A stretch of 64,000 bases of DNA from Nocardioides daedukensis. Lineage in GTDB: Bacteria > Actinomycetota > Actinomycetes > Propionibacteriales > Nocardioidaceae. Below the pieces are notes generated by a model. The model ran no database searches and was not told the DNA's origin. It saw only the letters and a program-made list of their open reading frames with translations. Positions 1-7,837 of this stretch are shown here, one piece after another. Numbering within the stretch: the stretch's first letter is position 1; each line of letters starts with the position of its first letter. The stretch is taken from positions 1,922,001 to 1,986,000 of the forward strand of contig NZ_JACCAA010000001.1 of assembly GCF_013408415.1 (NCBI RefSeq). The letters run 5' to 3'. Position numbers and translations under genes: made by a program.

Positions 1-272
1 GCGTAGGACGCCTCCACATATTGCGAGAGCACCATCACCGGCGCCGCAGGCCAGGAGCGGCGCACTTCGACCGCCGCACGTAGGCCCTCGTCGGTGTGTG
101 AGGGCGGCATCCGAACGTCCACGATGCTGATGTCGGGGCGGTGCTCCAGCGCCGTCTTGACCAGGGACGGCCCGTCGCCCACCGAGGCGACCACGTCGTG
201 GCCGGCCTCGGTGAGCAGGAGCTGGAGTCCCTCGCGCAGGAGCAGCGAGTCGTCCGCGATGACTATCCGCAT
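1..272 (-). CDS. Response regulator, receiver domain (partial, runs off left edge)
   Basis: Only the first 90 residues are visible. They form a CheY-like receiver: the acidic pair D7-D8 (IADDS), the phospho-acceptor D52 in IVDVRMPP and the switch Ser in MVLSQYVE are all present. The ATG overlaps the TAG stop of the upstream histidine kinase by 10 bases, so the two are translationally coupled and that kinase is the likely phosphodonor. Kinases of this HisKA_3 class normally pair with NarL/LuxR regulators carrying a C-terminal helix-turn-helix; that part would lie left of the window, so the DNA-binding domain is inferred, not seen. Confidence 0.9.
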   Translation of the reverse strand, partial: MRIVIADDSLLLREGLQLLLTEAGHDVVASVGDGPSLVKTALEHRPDISIVDVRMPPSHTDEGLRAAVEVRRSWPAAPVMVLSQYVEASY

Positions 273-1663
273 GCAATCTCCGCTCGCACCGTTGTCGGTC
301 CGCCGACCGGGGAATCGATCCACAGCGTGCCGTCGGCCGCACGGACCCGCTGGTCGAGGCCGGCCAGTCCGTGGCCCTTGGCGACGGCCGCACCGCCGGT
401 GCCGTTGTCGACGACCTCGATGAGCAGTACGCCGTTCTCCCGGCGCGCGGTGAGCTCGATCCGGTCGGCGCCACTGTGCTTGGCGACGTTGGTCAGCGCC
501 TCGGAGGCAACGTAGTAGGCGGCCGTCTCGACGTGCGGGGGCAGTTCCCCGTCGACAGCGAGATGGGTGGTGACCGGAATGGTGGACCGGGACGCGAGCT
601 CGTCGAGCGCAGGCAGCAGACCGCGGTCGACCAGGATCGGCGGCGCGATGCCTCGGGAGAGCTGGCGCAGCTCTTCGACCGTCTCCCGGGCACCTCTCAG
701 CGCCTGCTCGATGGTGGCGCGGGCGAGCTCGGGGTCGGTGTCCATCTGCTTGCGGGCCCGCCCGAGGTCCATGGTCAGGCGGACGAGTCCCTGCTGCGGA
801 CCGTCGTGGATGTCGCGCTCCAACCGGCGCAGCGATCCGGCCTCGGCGGCGCGGGCGGCATCGCGGGTGTCGTTCAGGTGAACCATCTCCTGCTGCAGCT
901 CGGCGCGGCTGGAGAGCATGACCCGGCCGATGCTCGACTGGACCAGGGCGGTGAGGCGCATCGCGAGCGGCAGGGTGAGGGCCGCGACGACGCCGATCGC
1001 GAGGTTCAGCAGGCTCTCGGTGATTCGTCCGTCACCGAGACCGATCAACTCGGCGAGCGTCTCGTTCTGCTCGGGGTCATTGGGGAGCCACTGCTGCCAG
1101 AACCAGTAGGTCAGCCCAACCAGGGCCACGGACCACCACACCACCGTGACGACGAAGGTGACGATCGCGGTGACGAAGCTGACGATCGACCAGACGACGT
1201 CGAGCCAGGACTGCGGGTCGGTCAGTGGGGCCATCGCCCGGCGCAACCAACCGGCATCCGAAGGCCCCCGGTGGTAGCGCGGCGTCGGGGCGTCGGTGAA
1301 CAGCAATCGCCGGATGCGTACCCGTTCCACGTGTGCGAAACCCCTGGCGACGAACGTGGTGAGAGCCAGGACCGGAAACCCGAACAGGGTGATTGCCAGC
1401 GCGCCCCCGATCGAGAGACCGGCGATCATCAGCACGAACGCGGGGATAGCGAGCACCAGCGCGGTCAGGTTGTAGGCCGTGTCGGGCAGGACTCGCCGCC
1501 GCCACGGGACCCCTGCCGATTTCGCCCGGTCCGCCGGCGCAGGCGGGGGCACAGATGGGGGCTCGGAAGCCCGCCCAAGGGGGCTGCTCTGCTCGAACTG
1601 GGTGGGCATGTCGTCGGTGACCTGCAGGATCTCGGTGGGTTGGTCGGCAAGTGAATGGCTCAT
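263..1663 (-). CDS. Sensor histidine kinase, NarL/LiaS-type (HisKA_3)
   Basis: A 466-residue membrane kinase. After a Pro-rich, probably disordered first 55 residues come hydrophobic segments at roughly 62-105 and 155-190 plus one near 225-245, resembling the actinobacterial 'putative sensor' domain. The dimerisation/phospho-acceptor helix is ERDIHDGPQQGL, with His followed by Asp as in HisKA_3, and a C-terminal HATPase contains a DNGTGG-like N/G1 box and GHGLAGLDQR. I chose ATG 1663 because a TAGCGT hexamer ends 7 nt upstream (1671-1676), a leaderless promoter spacing; upstream in-frame starts lack this. It probably autophosphorylates and signals to the overlapping response regulator. The stimulus is unknown. 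Confidence 0.93.
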   Translation of the reverse strand: MSHSLADQPTEILQVTDDMPTQFEQSSPLGRASEPPSVPPPAPADRAKSAGVPWRRRVLPDTAYNLTALVLAIPAFVLMIAGLSIGGALAITLFGFPVLALTTFVARGFAHVERVRIRRLLFTDAPTPRYHRGPSDAGWLRRAMAPLTDPQSWLDVVWSIVSFVTAIVTFVVTVVWWSVALVGLTYWFWQQWLPNDPEQNETLAELIGLGDGRITESLLNLAIGVVAALTLPLAMRLTALVQSSIGRVMLSSRAELQQEMVHLNDTRDAARAAEAGSLRRLERDIHDGPQQGLVRLTMDLGRARKQMDTDPELARATIEQALRGARETVEELRQLSRGIAPPILVDRGLLPALDELASRSTIPVTTHLAVDGELPPHVETAAYYVASEALTNVAKHSGADRIELTARRENGVLLIEVVDNGTGGAAVAKGHGLAGLDQRVRAADGTLWIDSPVGGPTTVRAEIACG

Positions 1664-1717
1664 GTCCTCAACGCTAGGAACTCCGAGCCGCTGCCACGAT
1701 CCTGCCAGCACCACACC

Positions 1718-1741
1718 TGGTGTCGGGCTAACCCGACACCA
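1718..1741. promoter_or_regulatory. Perfect inverted repeat upstream of the kinase (operator or terminator)
   Basis: Arms TGGTGTCGGG (1718-1727) and its exact complement (1732-1741) are separated by CTAA. The repeat lies 40-60 bases upstream of the -10 of the kinase gene and about 120 bases past the end of the pilus operon. The short 4-nt spacer and lack of a following T-tract favour a dimeric-regulator operator, possibly for the autoregulated two-component system; a terminator of the minus-strand pilus operon is the alternative. Confidence 0.5.
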
Positions 1742-1862
1742 CCGAGTCCGACAACCGCGGTCCGATGCTCGTTCACACCGACTCACGCTGGCCACGCGCA
1801 GGCCGCGCCAAGCACCGCGGGCGCCCCGAGCTCCACCGTGCCCCGGGGTGCTCTCGCAAGGC

Positions 1863-2225
1863 TCACCCGGGTCCGGCGCGCGCATTGCCCCGGGTGGTGA
1901 AGGAATGGCCCAGGAACTCCGGACCCGCGACCTCCACCCGGACCAGCACGTCCTCGCCCTCGACGAGGCACCCGACCAGGACGACTCCGTTGGCACCGGC
2001 ATTCGCTGCCGCCGCGGCGCAGGGGTCTCCGCCGGACTGGAGCGTGGCTGCACCGGCCAGGGCGGCCAGGTCGGCGCCGGACTGCGCCGCGCGGTGCGCC
2101 GATGCGGTGGCCGTGATGAACACCGATGCCATGCCCAGCAACAGGATCACGCACACCAGCGAGATCGCGACCACGGATGCGGCGCCGTGCTCGGACGCGC
2201 TGCGGTGCTCACGGCGCCGGCGCAT
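1863..2225 (-). CDS. TadE/TadG-like pseudopilin (Rv3660c-neighbourhood family)
   Basis: A 120-residue protein with one hydrophobic helix directly after a short basic/polar start (EHGAASVVAISLVCVILLLG), the layout of class III prepilins in which cleavage follows the Gly. A Cys pair lies in the C-terminal half (DPCAAA and VGCLVEG). Last gene of the minus-strand Tad-like operon; its ATG lies inside the end of the preceding TadE gene (17-base overlap), implying coupled translation. Family members are usually annotated as helicase/secretion-neighbourhood TadE-like protein. Role as a minor pilin or assembly protein is inferred from context. Confidence 0.8.
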   Translation of the reverse strand: MRRRREHRSASEHGAASVVAISLVCVILLLGMASVFITATASAHRAAQSGADLAALAGAATLQSGGDPCAAAAANAGANGVVLVGCLVEGEDVLVRVEVAGPEFLGHSFTTRGNARAGPG

Positions 2226-2589
2226 CGACGCGTCCTGTGTCACTCTCCTCGACCAGGGCGACCGCCTCACCACGGGTGGAGCCACCCAGCGAGAACGGCC
2301 CGACGGGCGAGGCCACCTCGGCCACGACCACGACTGTGATCCTCCCGGCCGACTCGCTGACCGAGACCTCGGCGCGCGGCACCACCCGGCGGGCCAGCTC
2401 GGTGGCGTCCTCGGAGGACTCCCCTCGCGCCATCGCCCGGGCCGCCTCGCGAGCCGCATCGGTCGCCTTCATCTGCTGCACCCCGAAGGCGACCATCCAG
2501 ACCATCGCCAGGGTGACTGCGACCAGGAGCGGGAGGGCGAGCGCCGTCTCCGCCGTCACCGCTCCCCTCTCCCGCTCTTGGTGTCTCAT
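2209..2589 (-). CDS. TadE family pilus assembly protein
   Basis: 126 residues. The N-terminus RERGAVTAETALALPLLV matches TadE-type prepilins: Gly before the cleavage site, Glu at mature position 5 and then a hydrophobic helix to about residue 35. The remainder is a soluble domain that would face the outside. Its start overlaps the stop of the DUF4244 gene (ATGA) and its end overlaps the next TadG-like gene, so the three small pilin-like genes are made together. No prepilin peptidase gene is seen in the window. Confidence 0.85.
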   Translation of the reverse strand: MRHQERERGAVTAETALALPLLVAVTLAMVWMVAFGVQQMKATDAAREAARAMARGESSEDATELARRVVPRAEVSVSESAGRITVVVVAEVASPVGPFSLGGSTRGEAVALVEESDTGRVDAPAP

Positions 2590-2759
2590 CCGATGCCGAG
2601 CATCCCGAGTGCGTGATTGAACATCTGCTGCAGCATCTGGTCACCGAACCCACCGGTGACCAGCTGGTAGAGCACACCGCCCAGGCCGGCGCCTGCGGCT
2701 GTGCCGACGGCGTACTCCGCTGTCGTGATGCCCTGTTCGGACGTCCTGCGATCGATCAT
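2586..2759 (-). CDS. DUF4244 protein, probable Flp-type major pilin
   Basis: 57 residues. After a short charged leader (MIDRRTSEQG) comes ITTAEYAVGTAAGAGLGGVL. If cleaved after Gly10, Glu is at mature position 5 and Tyr at position 6, the E5-Y6 signature of Flp/Tad pilins, followed by a hydrophobic helix. The family is known only as DUF4244 and sits in Tad-like operons of actinobacteria. The start ATG 2759 follows an SD-like GGAGAG about 6 bases upstream. I infer that this is the structural pilin subunit. Confidence 0.82.
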   Translation of the reverse strand: MIDRRTSEQGITTAEYAVGTAAGAGLGGVLYQLVTGGFGDQMLQQMFNHALGMLGIG

Positions 2760-2892
2760 CGACTCTCCTCCGTTCCGACCACCGGGCGTGGCCACGAGCA
2801 CCACGATCCGCCGATCTGCCGACGGCCGCGCCGGGTCAGGGACGAGCTGTGGATGACCGGGTCGGCACCCGGTCCTGTGGACGGAAACCGGG
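2760..2892. other. Gap inside the pilus operon, possible processing or attenuation site
   Basis: A 133-base non-coding break separates TadC from the pilin genes, whereas all other neighbours in this operon overlap. A separate promoter or an RNA-processing site that raises pilin level relative to the assembly machinery would fit, but I see no strong -10/-35 pair. Two TGTGGA-containing stretches near 2850-2880 resemble DnaA boxes only weakly. Confidence 0.3.
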
Positions 2893-3609
2893 TCACCAGG
2901 CCACCGCCTGCATCGAGGCCACCACCACAGGCACGATCCCGACGAGCAGGAAGGCCGGCAACAAGCACAGCCCCAGCGGCAGGGCCGCCCTGACCCCGAC
3001 GGTGCGGGCCCGATCCTCCGCGTCGGCGCGCGCCTCACGGGCCAGATCGACCCCGAGACGGCGTACGACCTCTGCCACCGGCACCCCGGAACCGTGCGCA
3101 CGGGCGAGCGCCCTGCCGACACGCTCGAAGCCCGGCTGCCGGGCCAGCTCGGACCAGACCAGCTCGGGCGCGACACCGACGGAGAGCCGCGCCTCGCTGC
3201 GGCGCAGGGCGGCAGTGGCCGGGCCCGGCAGCGCCCGCGTCACCTGGCGTACGGCGTCGGGAAGGGCAGCACCCGAGGCCAGCACCATCGCCAACAGCTG
3301 AATGACGTGCGGCAGCTCCCGCGCGGCCTGCGCCCTGTCCTCGCGGACCCCGGCCGGCTCCATCCGGCCGATCGTGGTCCAGACCCCGGCGCTGACAGCT
3401 GCTGCCACCACCCAGCCGACCACCCCGCCGACGAGGGTGACTCCCGCCAACCCAGACACCAGGGCGAGCACCATCCGGTGCCGCACCAGCACCGACTCAC
3501 CCGGCCGAGCAGTCGGAGCCGCACGCGCATCGAGTGGCGGGGACGACCGCCCCGGCCAGACCACCGCCGCAGCCAGCGCGATCAGGACGGCACAGAGCAC
3601 GGCACTCAT
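2893..3609 (-). CDS. tadC: TadC-like inner-membrane platform protein (T2SS F domain)
   Basis: 238 residues with hydrophobic segments near the N-terminus (about 4-20 and 50-80) and at the C-terminal end (about 210-236), flanking a cytoplasmic helical GspF/T2SSF domain containing ELPHVIQLLAMVLASG, the typical start of that fold. It should form the membrane platform of a Tad-type pilus together with the TadB-like neighbour and the TadA ATPase. ATG 3609 was chosen because it gives the ATGA overlap with the upstream gene; longer in-frame reading has no better start. Confidence 0.88.
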   Translation of the reverse strand: MSAVLCAVLIALAAAVVWPGRSSPPLDARAAPTARPGESVLVRHRMVLALVSGLAGVTLVGGVVGWVVAAAVSAGVWTTIGRMEPAGVREDRAQAARELPHVIQLLAMVLASGAALPDAVRQVTRALPGPATAALRRSEARLSVGVAPELVWSELARQPGFERVGRALARAHGSGVPVAEVVRRLGVDLAREARADAEDRARTVGVRAALPLGLCLLPAFLLVGIVPVVVASMQAVAW

Positions 3610-4382
3610 GCGGCCGCCTCGACCGAGCCGGCGATCGTCTCGATCCACCACAGACCGAGCAGCGTCAGCAACACCCCAGCGGCCAGGCACGCCAGGCCCA
3701 CCGGCGAGGTGAGCAGGAACCCGATCGGGTCGCCGCCCGTGCCCGAGCCCAGGAGCAGGGTCAGCACCGGCAGTGCCGCGATCAGCCGCGCCGTCGACCG
3801 CGCGGAGGAGAGCTCGGAACGGACCAGCCTGCGGGTCGCCCGTCGCTCGCGAAGCGTCCCGGCCACCTCGGCGAGCGAGTCGGCCAGGCCACCGCCCGAG
3901 CGCTGGGTGACCTGCCAGGCCGCGGCCACCAGAGTCAGGTCACCGGCACCCGGCCGCCCCGCGAGAACACGCAGGGCATCCGGCACCGGGGCACCGAGTC
4001 GGTGCGTCATCGCGACCGATGACATCGGCTCCCACAGCTCCACCGCGTCCTCGAGACACCGCCCGACCGGTCTCCCACTCGCCAACTCGGCGGCGAGCAC
4101 CTCACAGACCTCCTGGATCCGGGTCGCGGTCTGCGCTGCATCCGTGCCAGCACGGTGGCGTCGGCGCAGCAGCAACCCACCGACCAGGAGCATCGCGAGC
4201 ACCGCTGCAGGGGCAATGAACCGGGCGGCCCCAACCAACACACCGACCCCGACCACGGCGACCAGCGCCGGCCCGGCCACGAGTGCCAGCATCCAGCCGG
4301 GCCATCTGCCGCCGCGCGGCACCGGTCTGGCCAGGAACAGTGCGGCGACCAGGCAACCGGCTGCGACGAGTGCGCTGGTCAT
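3606..4382 (-). CDS. tadB: TadB-like inner-membrane platform protein (T2SS F domain)
   Basis: 258 residues. Two hydrophobic segments at the N-terminus (about 4-20 and 30-75, the latter probably two helices) precede a soluble GspF domain with EVCEVLAAELASGRPVG, then two C-terminal helices at about 195-250. It overlaps its neighbours by ATGA on both sides, between TadA and TadC, the standard tadABC order. It is probably the partner of the TadC-like protein in the pilus base. It is shorter than full proteobacterial TadB (about 320 residues), as usual for actinobacterial versions. Confidence 0.88.
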   Translation of the reverse strand: MTSALVAAGCLVAALFLARPVPRGGRWPGWMLALVAGPALVAVVGVGVLVGAARFIAPAAVLAMLLVGGLLLRRRHRAGTDAAQTATRIQEVCEVLAAELASGRPVGRCLEDAVELWEPMSSVAMTHRLGAPVPDALRVLAGRPGAGDLTLVAAAWQVTQRSGGGLADSLAEVAGTLRERRATRRLVRSELSSARSTARLIAALPVLTLLLGSGTGGDPIGFLLTSPVGLACLAAGVLLTLLGLWWIETIAGSVEAAA

Positions 4383-5542
4383 CGCTCGAGCCGCTCGGCA
4401 AGATCCTCGAGCGCGACTCCCTCGACGACACCGCCGGCGGAGGTGAAGGACACCGCAGGTGCCATCGACACCAGGCCATCGGGTCCTCGCCGCGGTACGG
4501 CGACCTGGGTCAGCCGCCGGGGACCGCTGCCCTCGCGGGCCAGGTGCAGCACGACATCGATGGCCGAGGCGAACTGGCTGTGGGCGGCGTCGCGGGCCAG
4601 TCCGGCGGGCAACGCCAAGGCCTCCACTCGCGCGGGTACGTCGAGTGCCGAGTTGGCGTGGATCGTGCCGCAGCCGCCCTCATGGCCGGTGTTCAACGCC
4701 GCCAGCAGGTCGACCACCTCGGTGCCGCGGACCTCGCCGACGACCAGCCGGTCGGGACGCATCCGCAGCGCCTGTCGGACCAGTGTCCGCATCGGGATCT
4801 CACCGGCGCCCTCGATGTTGGCCGTGCGTGACTCGAGTCCCACGACGTGCGGGTGGTCCGGGCGCAGCTCGCTGGAGTCCTCCACCAGCACGAGCCGATG
4901 CGCCGGATCGACCTCGGCGAGCAGGGCCGCCAGCAGGGTGGTCTTTCCGGTGCCGGTCCCTCCGGAGACCAGGAACGAGAGCCGGCTGCCGACGATCCGG
5001 CGCAGCAGCTGGGCACCGCGCCGTCCCACCGCCCCGTGCGCGGCCAGCTCGTCCAGCGACCAGCCGGCCGGGCGTGGCACCCGAAGCGAGATCGCGGTTC
5101 CGGGTCTGGCCAGCGGCGACAGCACGGCGTGGCAGCGGGTGCCGTCGGCGAGCCGCACGTCCACATAGGGGGTGGCGTCATCGAGACGGCGACCACCACC
5201 GGCCGCCAACCGCTGCGCGAGACGGCGTACGGCCGCATCGTCGGCGAACCGGACGCCGGTGGGTTCCAGCCCGGCCCCTCGGTCGACCCAGACCTGGTCG
5301 GGACCGTTGACCAGCACGTCGGTGACGCCCGGCTCCCGCAGGAGGGGGTCGAGCGGACCCGCCCCGAGCACGTCCGAGCGCAGGGCCTCATGCACCGCGA
5401 GCACCGTCTCGTCCCCGACCGGTCGACCCGACGCCCGCAACGCCTCGGCCACGCGCTGCGGCGTGAGCTGCTCACCGGTGCTGGCCAGCCTGTCGCGAAT
5501 GACGTCGACCAACCCGGGCGCGAGGGGCACCGGAGCACTCAC
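4379..5542 (-). CDS. tadA: TadA/CpaF secretion ATPase
   Basis: 387 residues. Hexameric ATPase that powers pilin assembly at the cytoplasmic membrane. An N-terminal all-alpha region (1-95) leads into the ATPase core with Walker A SGGTGTGKTTLLAALL, an Asp/Glu-box (LVEDSSELRP), a Walker B-like region (DRLVVGEVRGTE) and a His-box (HEGGCGTIHANS), all typical of the GspE/VirB11/CpaF superfamily. It overlaps the Ssd gene and tadB by ATGA. It is the only motor ATPase in the locus, so it probably serves both extension and any retraction, as in Tad systems. Confidence 0.93.
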   Translation of the reverse strand: MSAPVPLAPGLVDVIRDRLASTGEQLTPQRVAEALRASGRPVGDETVLAVHEALRSDVLGAGPLDPLLREPGVTDVLVNGPDQVWVDRGAGLEPTGVRFADDAAVRRLAQRLAAGGGRRLDDATPYVDVRLADGTRCHAVLSPLARPGTAISLRVPRPAGWSLDELAAHGAVGRRGAQLLRRIVGSRLSFLVSGGTGTGKTTLLAALLAEVDPAHRLVLVEDSSELRPDHPHVVGLESRTANIEGAGEIPMRTLVRQALRMRPDRLVVGEVRGTEVVDLLAALNTGHEGGCGTIHANSALDVPARVEALALPAGLARDAAHSQFASAIDVVLHLAREGSGPRRLTQVAVPRRGPDGLVSMAPAVSFTSAGGVVEGVALEDLAERLER

Positions 5543-6600
5543 GCCGCTGCACTGTCCGAACGGACCGCCTCCGGGCCGCAGGACGCCAACACGTCCAGGG
5601 CGGCGCGCGCCAGCACGCAGCGCTTCGACTTCAGTGGCCCCTTGCCCAGGTCGATCGACTCATCGAGTCCGCGCTGGTCCGGCATCGCCGTCAGCACCGG
5701 GGCGCCGACCGCGCGCGCAGCCTCGGAGGCCTCCACGCCGGACCCGCGGACCACCTGCCACAGCGGCCCGGACTGCAGGGCGCGAGCCACGAACCGGGCC
5801 GACGACGCCAGTCCCGGCACGGTGGCCCGGGTGAGGACGACCAGGGTCTGGCAGCGCGCCATCAGCTCCTCGGTGAGCGCGTCGGGGGTGCGGGGCAAGT
5901 CGAGCACGACGAGCCGGTGCCCACGCACAGCGGCGGCCAGGGCCGAGCGCACGGCGAAGGGTTGTGCCCCTCCGGTGGTCCCGGGGCCCCAGGCGAGCAC
6001 CCGCAGATCGCCCAGCGCCGGCAACGAGTCCCGGAAGGCGCGTGCGCCGAGTCGCCCGGTCGACTGCTGCAGGGCGTCCCACCGGATCCCGTCGATCCTC
6101 TCGAGCCCGAGCACCGCGTCCGCTCCGGGCCCCATCGGGTCCACGTCCATCAGGCAGCTCGGCCACCGCCATGACGCCACCTGGGCCAGGGCACAGGCGA
6201 ACGTCGTCGCGCCGGCGCCACCCGAACCGCCCACCACGCCGATGGTGATGGCGTCGTCGGCGATCCGCTCGTCCGACTCGGCGAGCACCTCGAGCACCCA
6301 CGAGTCGGACCGCGGCAGCTCGGCGACGTTGTCGATGCCCAAGGACATCGCCACCCGGAAGATGTCGTCGGGCAGCCGCCCCCACCCGACCAGGTGCAGC
6401 CCTTGTCGTCGTCCCGGTTCGATGGCGGCCAGCTCGCCGGCCAGGTCGGCGCCCACCAGCACGACCGGAGCGGAGCTCCACGACCGGAGCGCCTGGGCCG
6501 GCTCGGTGACGACGTCCGGCGCCACACCGGCTGCCGCGGCCAGCCGCGCCAGCTCGTCGAGGAGAGTCTGGTCCCGAGTGATGATCAATGGATTCGTCAT
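5539..6600 (-). CDS. ssd: Septum-site-determining-like protein Ssd / CpaE-like MinD ATPase
   Basis: 353 residues, homologous in layout to Rv3660c and to SCO3557. An N-terminal receiver-like domain without acidic pocket (about 1-120) is followed by a MinD/ParA-type domain with a deviant P-loop GVVGGSGGAGATTFAC in which the usual Lys of GGxGKT is replaced (GGAGATT); hydrolysis may therefore be altered. The family sets the position of Tad-type pili (CpaE/TadZ) and the mycobacterial member affects septum formation. First gene of the pilus operon; ATG 6600 gives the family's usual N-terminus and follows a non-coding 168-base promoter region shared with the HAD gene. Confidence 0.85.
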   Translation of the reverse strand: MTNPLIITRDQTLLDELARLAAAAGVAPDVVTEPAQALRSWSSAPVVLVGADLAGELAAIEPGRRQGLHLVGWGRLPDDIFRVAMSLGIDNVAELPRSDSWVLEVLAESDERIADDAITIGVVGGSGGAGATTFACALAQVASWRWPSCLMDVDPMGPGADAVLGLERIDGIRWDALQQSTGRLGARAFRDSLPALGDLRVLAWGPGTTGGAQPFAVRSALAAAVRGHRLVVLDLPRTPDALTEELMARCQTLVVLTRATVPGLASSARFVARALQSGPLWQVVRGSGVEASEAARAVGAPVLTAMPDQRGLDESIDLGKGPLKSKRCVLARAALDVLASCGPEAVRSDSAAA

Positions 6601-6768
6601 GCAGCCAAGGGTTCCCGCAACGTACGGCGTCGTACCCGAAGATTCCGCGACCTGTGGACAACCTCGCCGCGCCGAATACCTGTGGACGAAAAGCGGCCCT
6701 CGCGACCCAGGACGCGGGGAGGAGGTCACCGTCCAAGATCTGCGCACCCGCCCGGCTAGGCTTCACAC
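6601..6768. promoter_or_regulatory. Divergent promoter region with two DnaA-box-like sites
   Basis: Separates the pilus operon (minus) from the HAD phosphatase gene (plus). TGTGGACAA at 6653-6661 is the exact complement of the actinobacterial DnaA box TTGTCCACA, and TGTGGACGA at 6681-6689 is a one-mismatch copy 28 bases further. TAGGCT at 6757-6762 ends 6 bases before the HAD start and is the probable -10 of a leaderless transcript. DnaA control is only a possibility. Confidence 0.45.
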
Positions 6769-7575
6769 ATGCCCGCACCGGCCCGGAAGCAAGCGGCCTT
6801 CTTCGATCTCGACAAGACGATCATCGCCAAGTCGAGCGCGCTCGCCTTCTCCCGTCCGTTCCAGGCAGGTGGGCTGATCACCCGCCGCGCGGCCCTGCGC
6901 ACGGCGTACGCGCAGTTCGTCTATCTGGTCGGCGGCGCCGACCACGACCAGATGGAGAAGATCCGTCACTTCATGTCGCAGCTTGTGGAGGGCTGGGACG
7001 TGGCCACGGTGCAGGACATCGTCGCCGAGACCCTCCACAACGTCGTCGATCCGCTCGTCTATGACGAAGCGGTCAGCCTGATCGAGGAGCACCGCCTGGC
7101 CGGGCGCGAGGTGATCATCGTGTCCACCTCGGGCTCCGAGGTGGTCGGGCCGATCGGGGAGATGCTCGGCGCGGACCGGGTGATCGCCACCCGCCTGGAG
7201 ATCGCGGACGGCAAGTACACCGGCGAGATCGACTACTACGCCTATGCCGAGACCAAGGCCGAGGCGATCCGCGGGCTCGCACAGTCCGAGGGCTACGACC
7301 TCGCTCACTGCTATGCCTACAGCGACTCGATCACCGATGCCCCGATGCTCGGCGCCGTGGGGCACCCCTTCGCGGTCAATCCCGACAAGGACCTGCGCAA
7401 GCTTGCGGTCGAGAACGAGTGGCCGATACTGGTCTTCACCAAGCCGGTCGCTCTGGGGAGCCGGATGAGGTTCCCACCGGCCAGCCCGACGCTCGCGGCA
7501 CTGGCCGTGGGCGGTCTCGTGGCGATCGGTGGAGCGATCGCGATCAATGCCCGCAAGCGCAACCAGACGGCCTGA
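6769..7575 (+). CDS. HAD-IB family phosphatase (SerB/SCO3558-like)
   Basis: 268 residues. HAD motif I is FFDLDKTII with both Asp residues (10-20 region), motif II is IIVSTSGSE, motif III/IV is KAEAI...YAYSDSITDAPML with the metal-binding Asp pair. The alpha-helical cap of subfamily IB lies between motifs I and II. A hydrophobic C-terminal segment (about 240-262) ending in basic residues suggests a membrane anchor with the enzyme in the cytoplasm. The Streptomyces counterpart is labelled a morphological-differentiation-associated protein; the substrate (phosphoserine, phospholipid or other) is not known. The transcript is probably leaderless. Confidence 0.88.
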   Translation: MPAPARKQAAFFDLDKTIIAKSSALAFSRPFQAGGLITRRAALRTAYAQFVYLVGGADHDQMEKIRHFMSQLVEGWDVATVQDIVAETLHNVVDPLVYDEAVSLIEEHRLAGREVIIVSTSGSEVVGPIGEMLGADRVIATRLEIADGKYTGEIDYYAYAETKAEAIRGLAQSEGYDLAHCYAYSDSITDAPMLGAVGHPFAVNPDKDLRKLAVENEWPILVFTKPVALGSRMRFPPASPTLAALAVGGLVAIGGAIAINARKRNQTA

Positions 7576-7791
7576 GCGGGCCCTGGGCGCCTGCACCAAA
7601 GGTGTTGGAAGTCAACCCTTGAAGTGGCCGCGGAAGCGGCGTAGACATGGACTCAACAACTCCAGAGTTTGCACATGGATCCGGTACCCACGCGGCGATC
7701 TACCCTTCTTCAGGGCGCGTGCCGATTCGGGATACTCCCGGGGCAGCAGTTAGACAACGCACGCTTGTTATCCGGTCTTCATGTGTCAGCG
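7576..7791. other. Intergenic stretch without a supported gene
   Basis: A tract of lower GC than its surroundings between the HAD gene and the terminator of the Fic-like gene. A plus-strand reading frame 7647-7877 (76 codons) exists, but it has no recognisable domain, no good ribosome binding site and runs 40 bases into the convergent Fic-like gene, so I do not call it. Confidence 0.35.
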
Positions 7792-7824
7792 GCGGCACCC
7801 GAATCCTTGCGAAGCGGGTGCCGC
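7792..7824 (-). terminator. Hairpin after the Fic-like gene
   Basis: Perfect 10-bp stem GCGGCACCCG (7792-7801) with complement at 7815-7824 and a 13-base loop, 14 bases beyond the stop codon of the minus-strand gene. No clear U-tract, as is common in high-GC actinobacteria. Confidence 0.6.
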
Positions 7825-7837
7825 TCGCATTTGTCCT

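Noticed and set aside
371..1654. Long plus-strand reading frame of 427 codons opposite the first histidine kinase
   Set aside because: It is the antisense shadow of a gene with clear HisKA_3 and HATPase motifs; the product is low-complexity Gly/Arg/Asp without domains.
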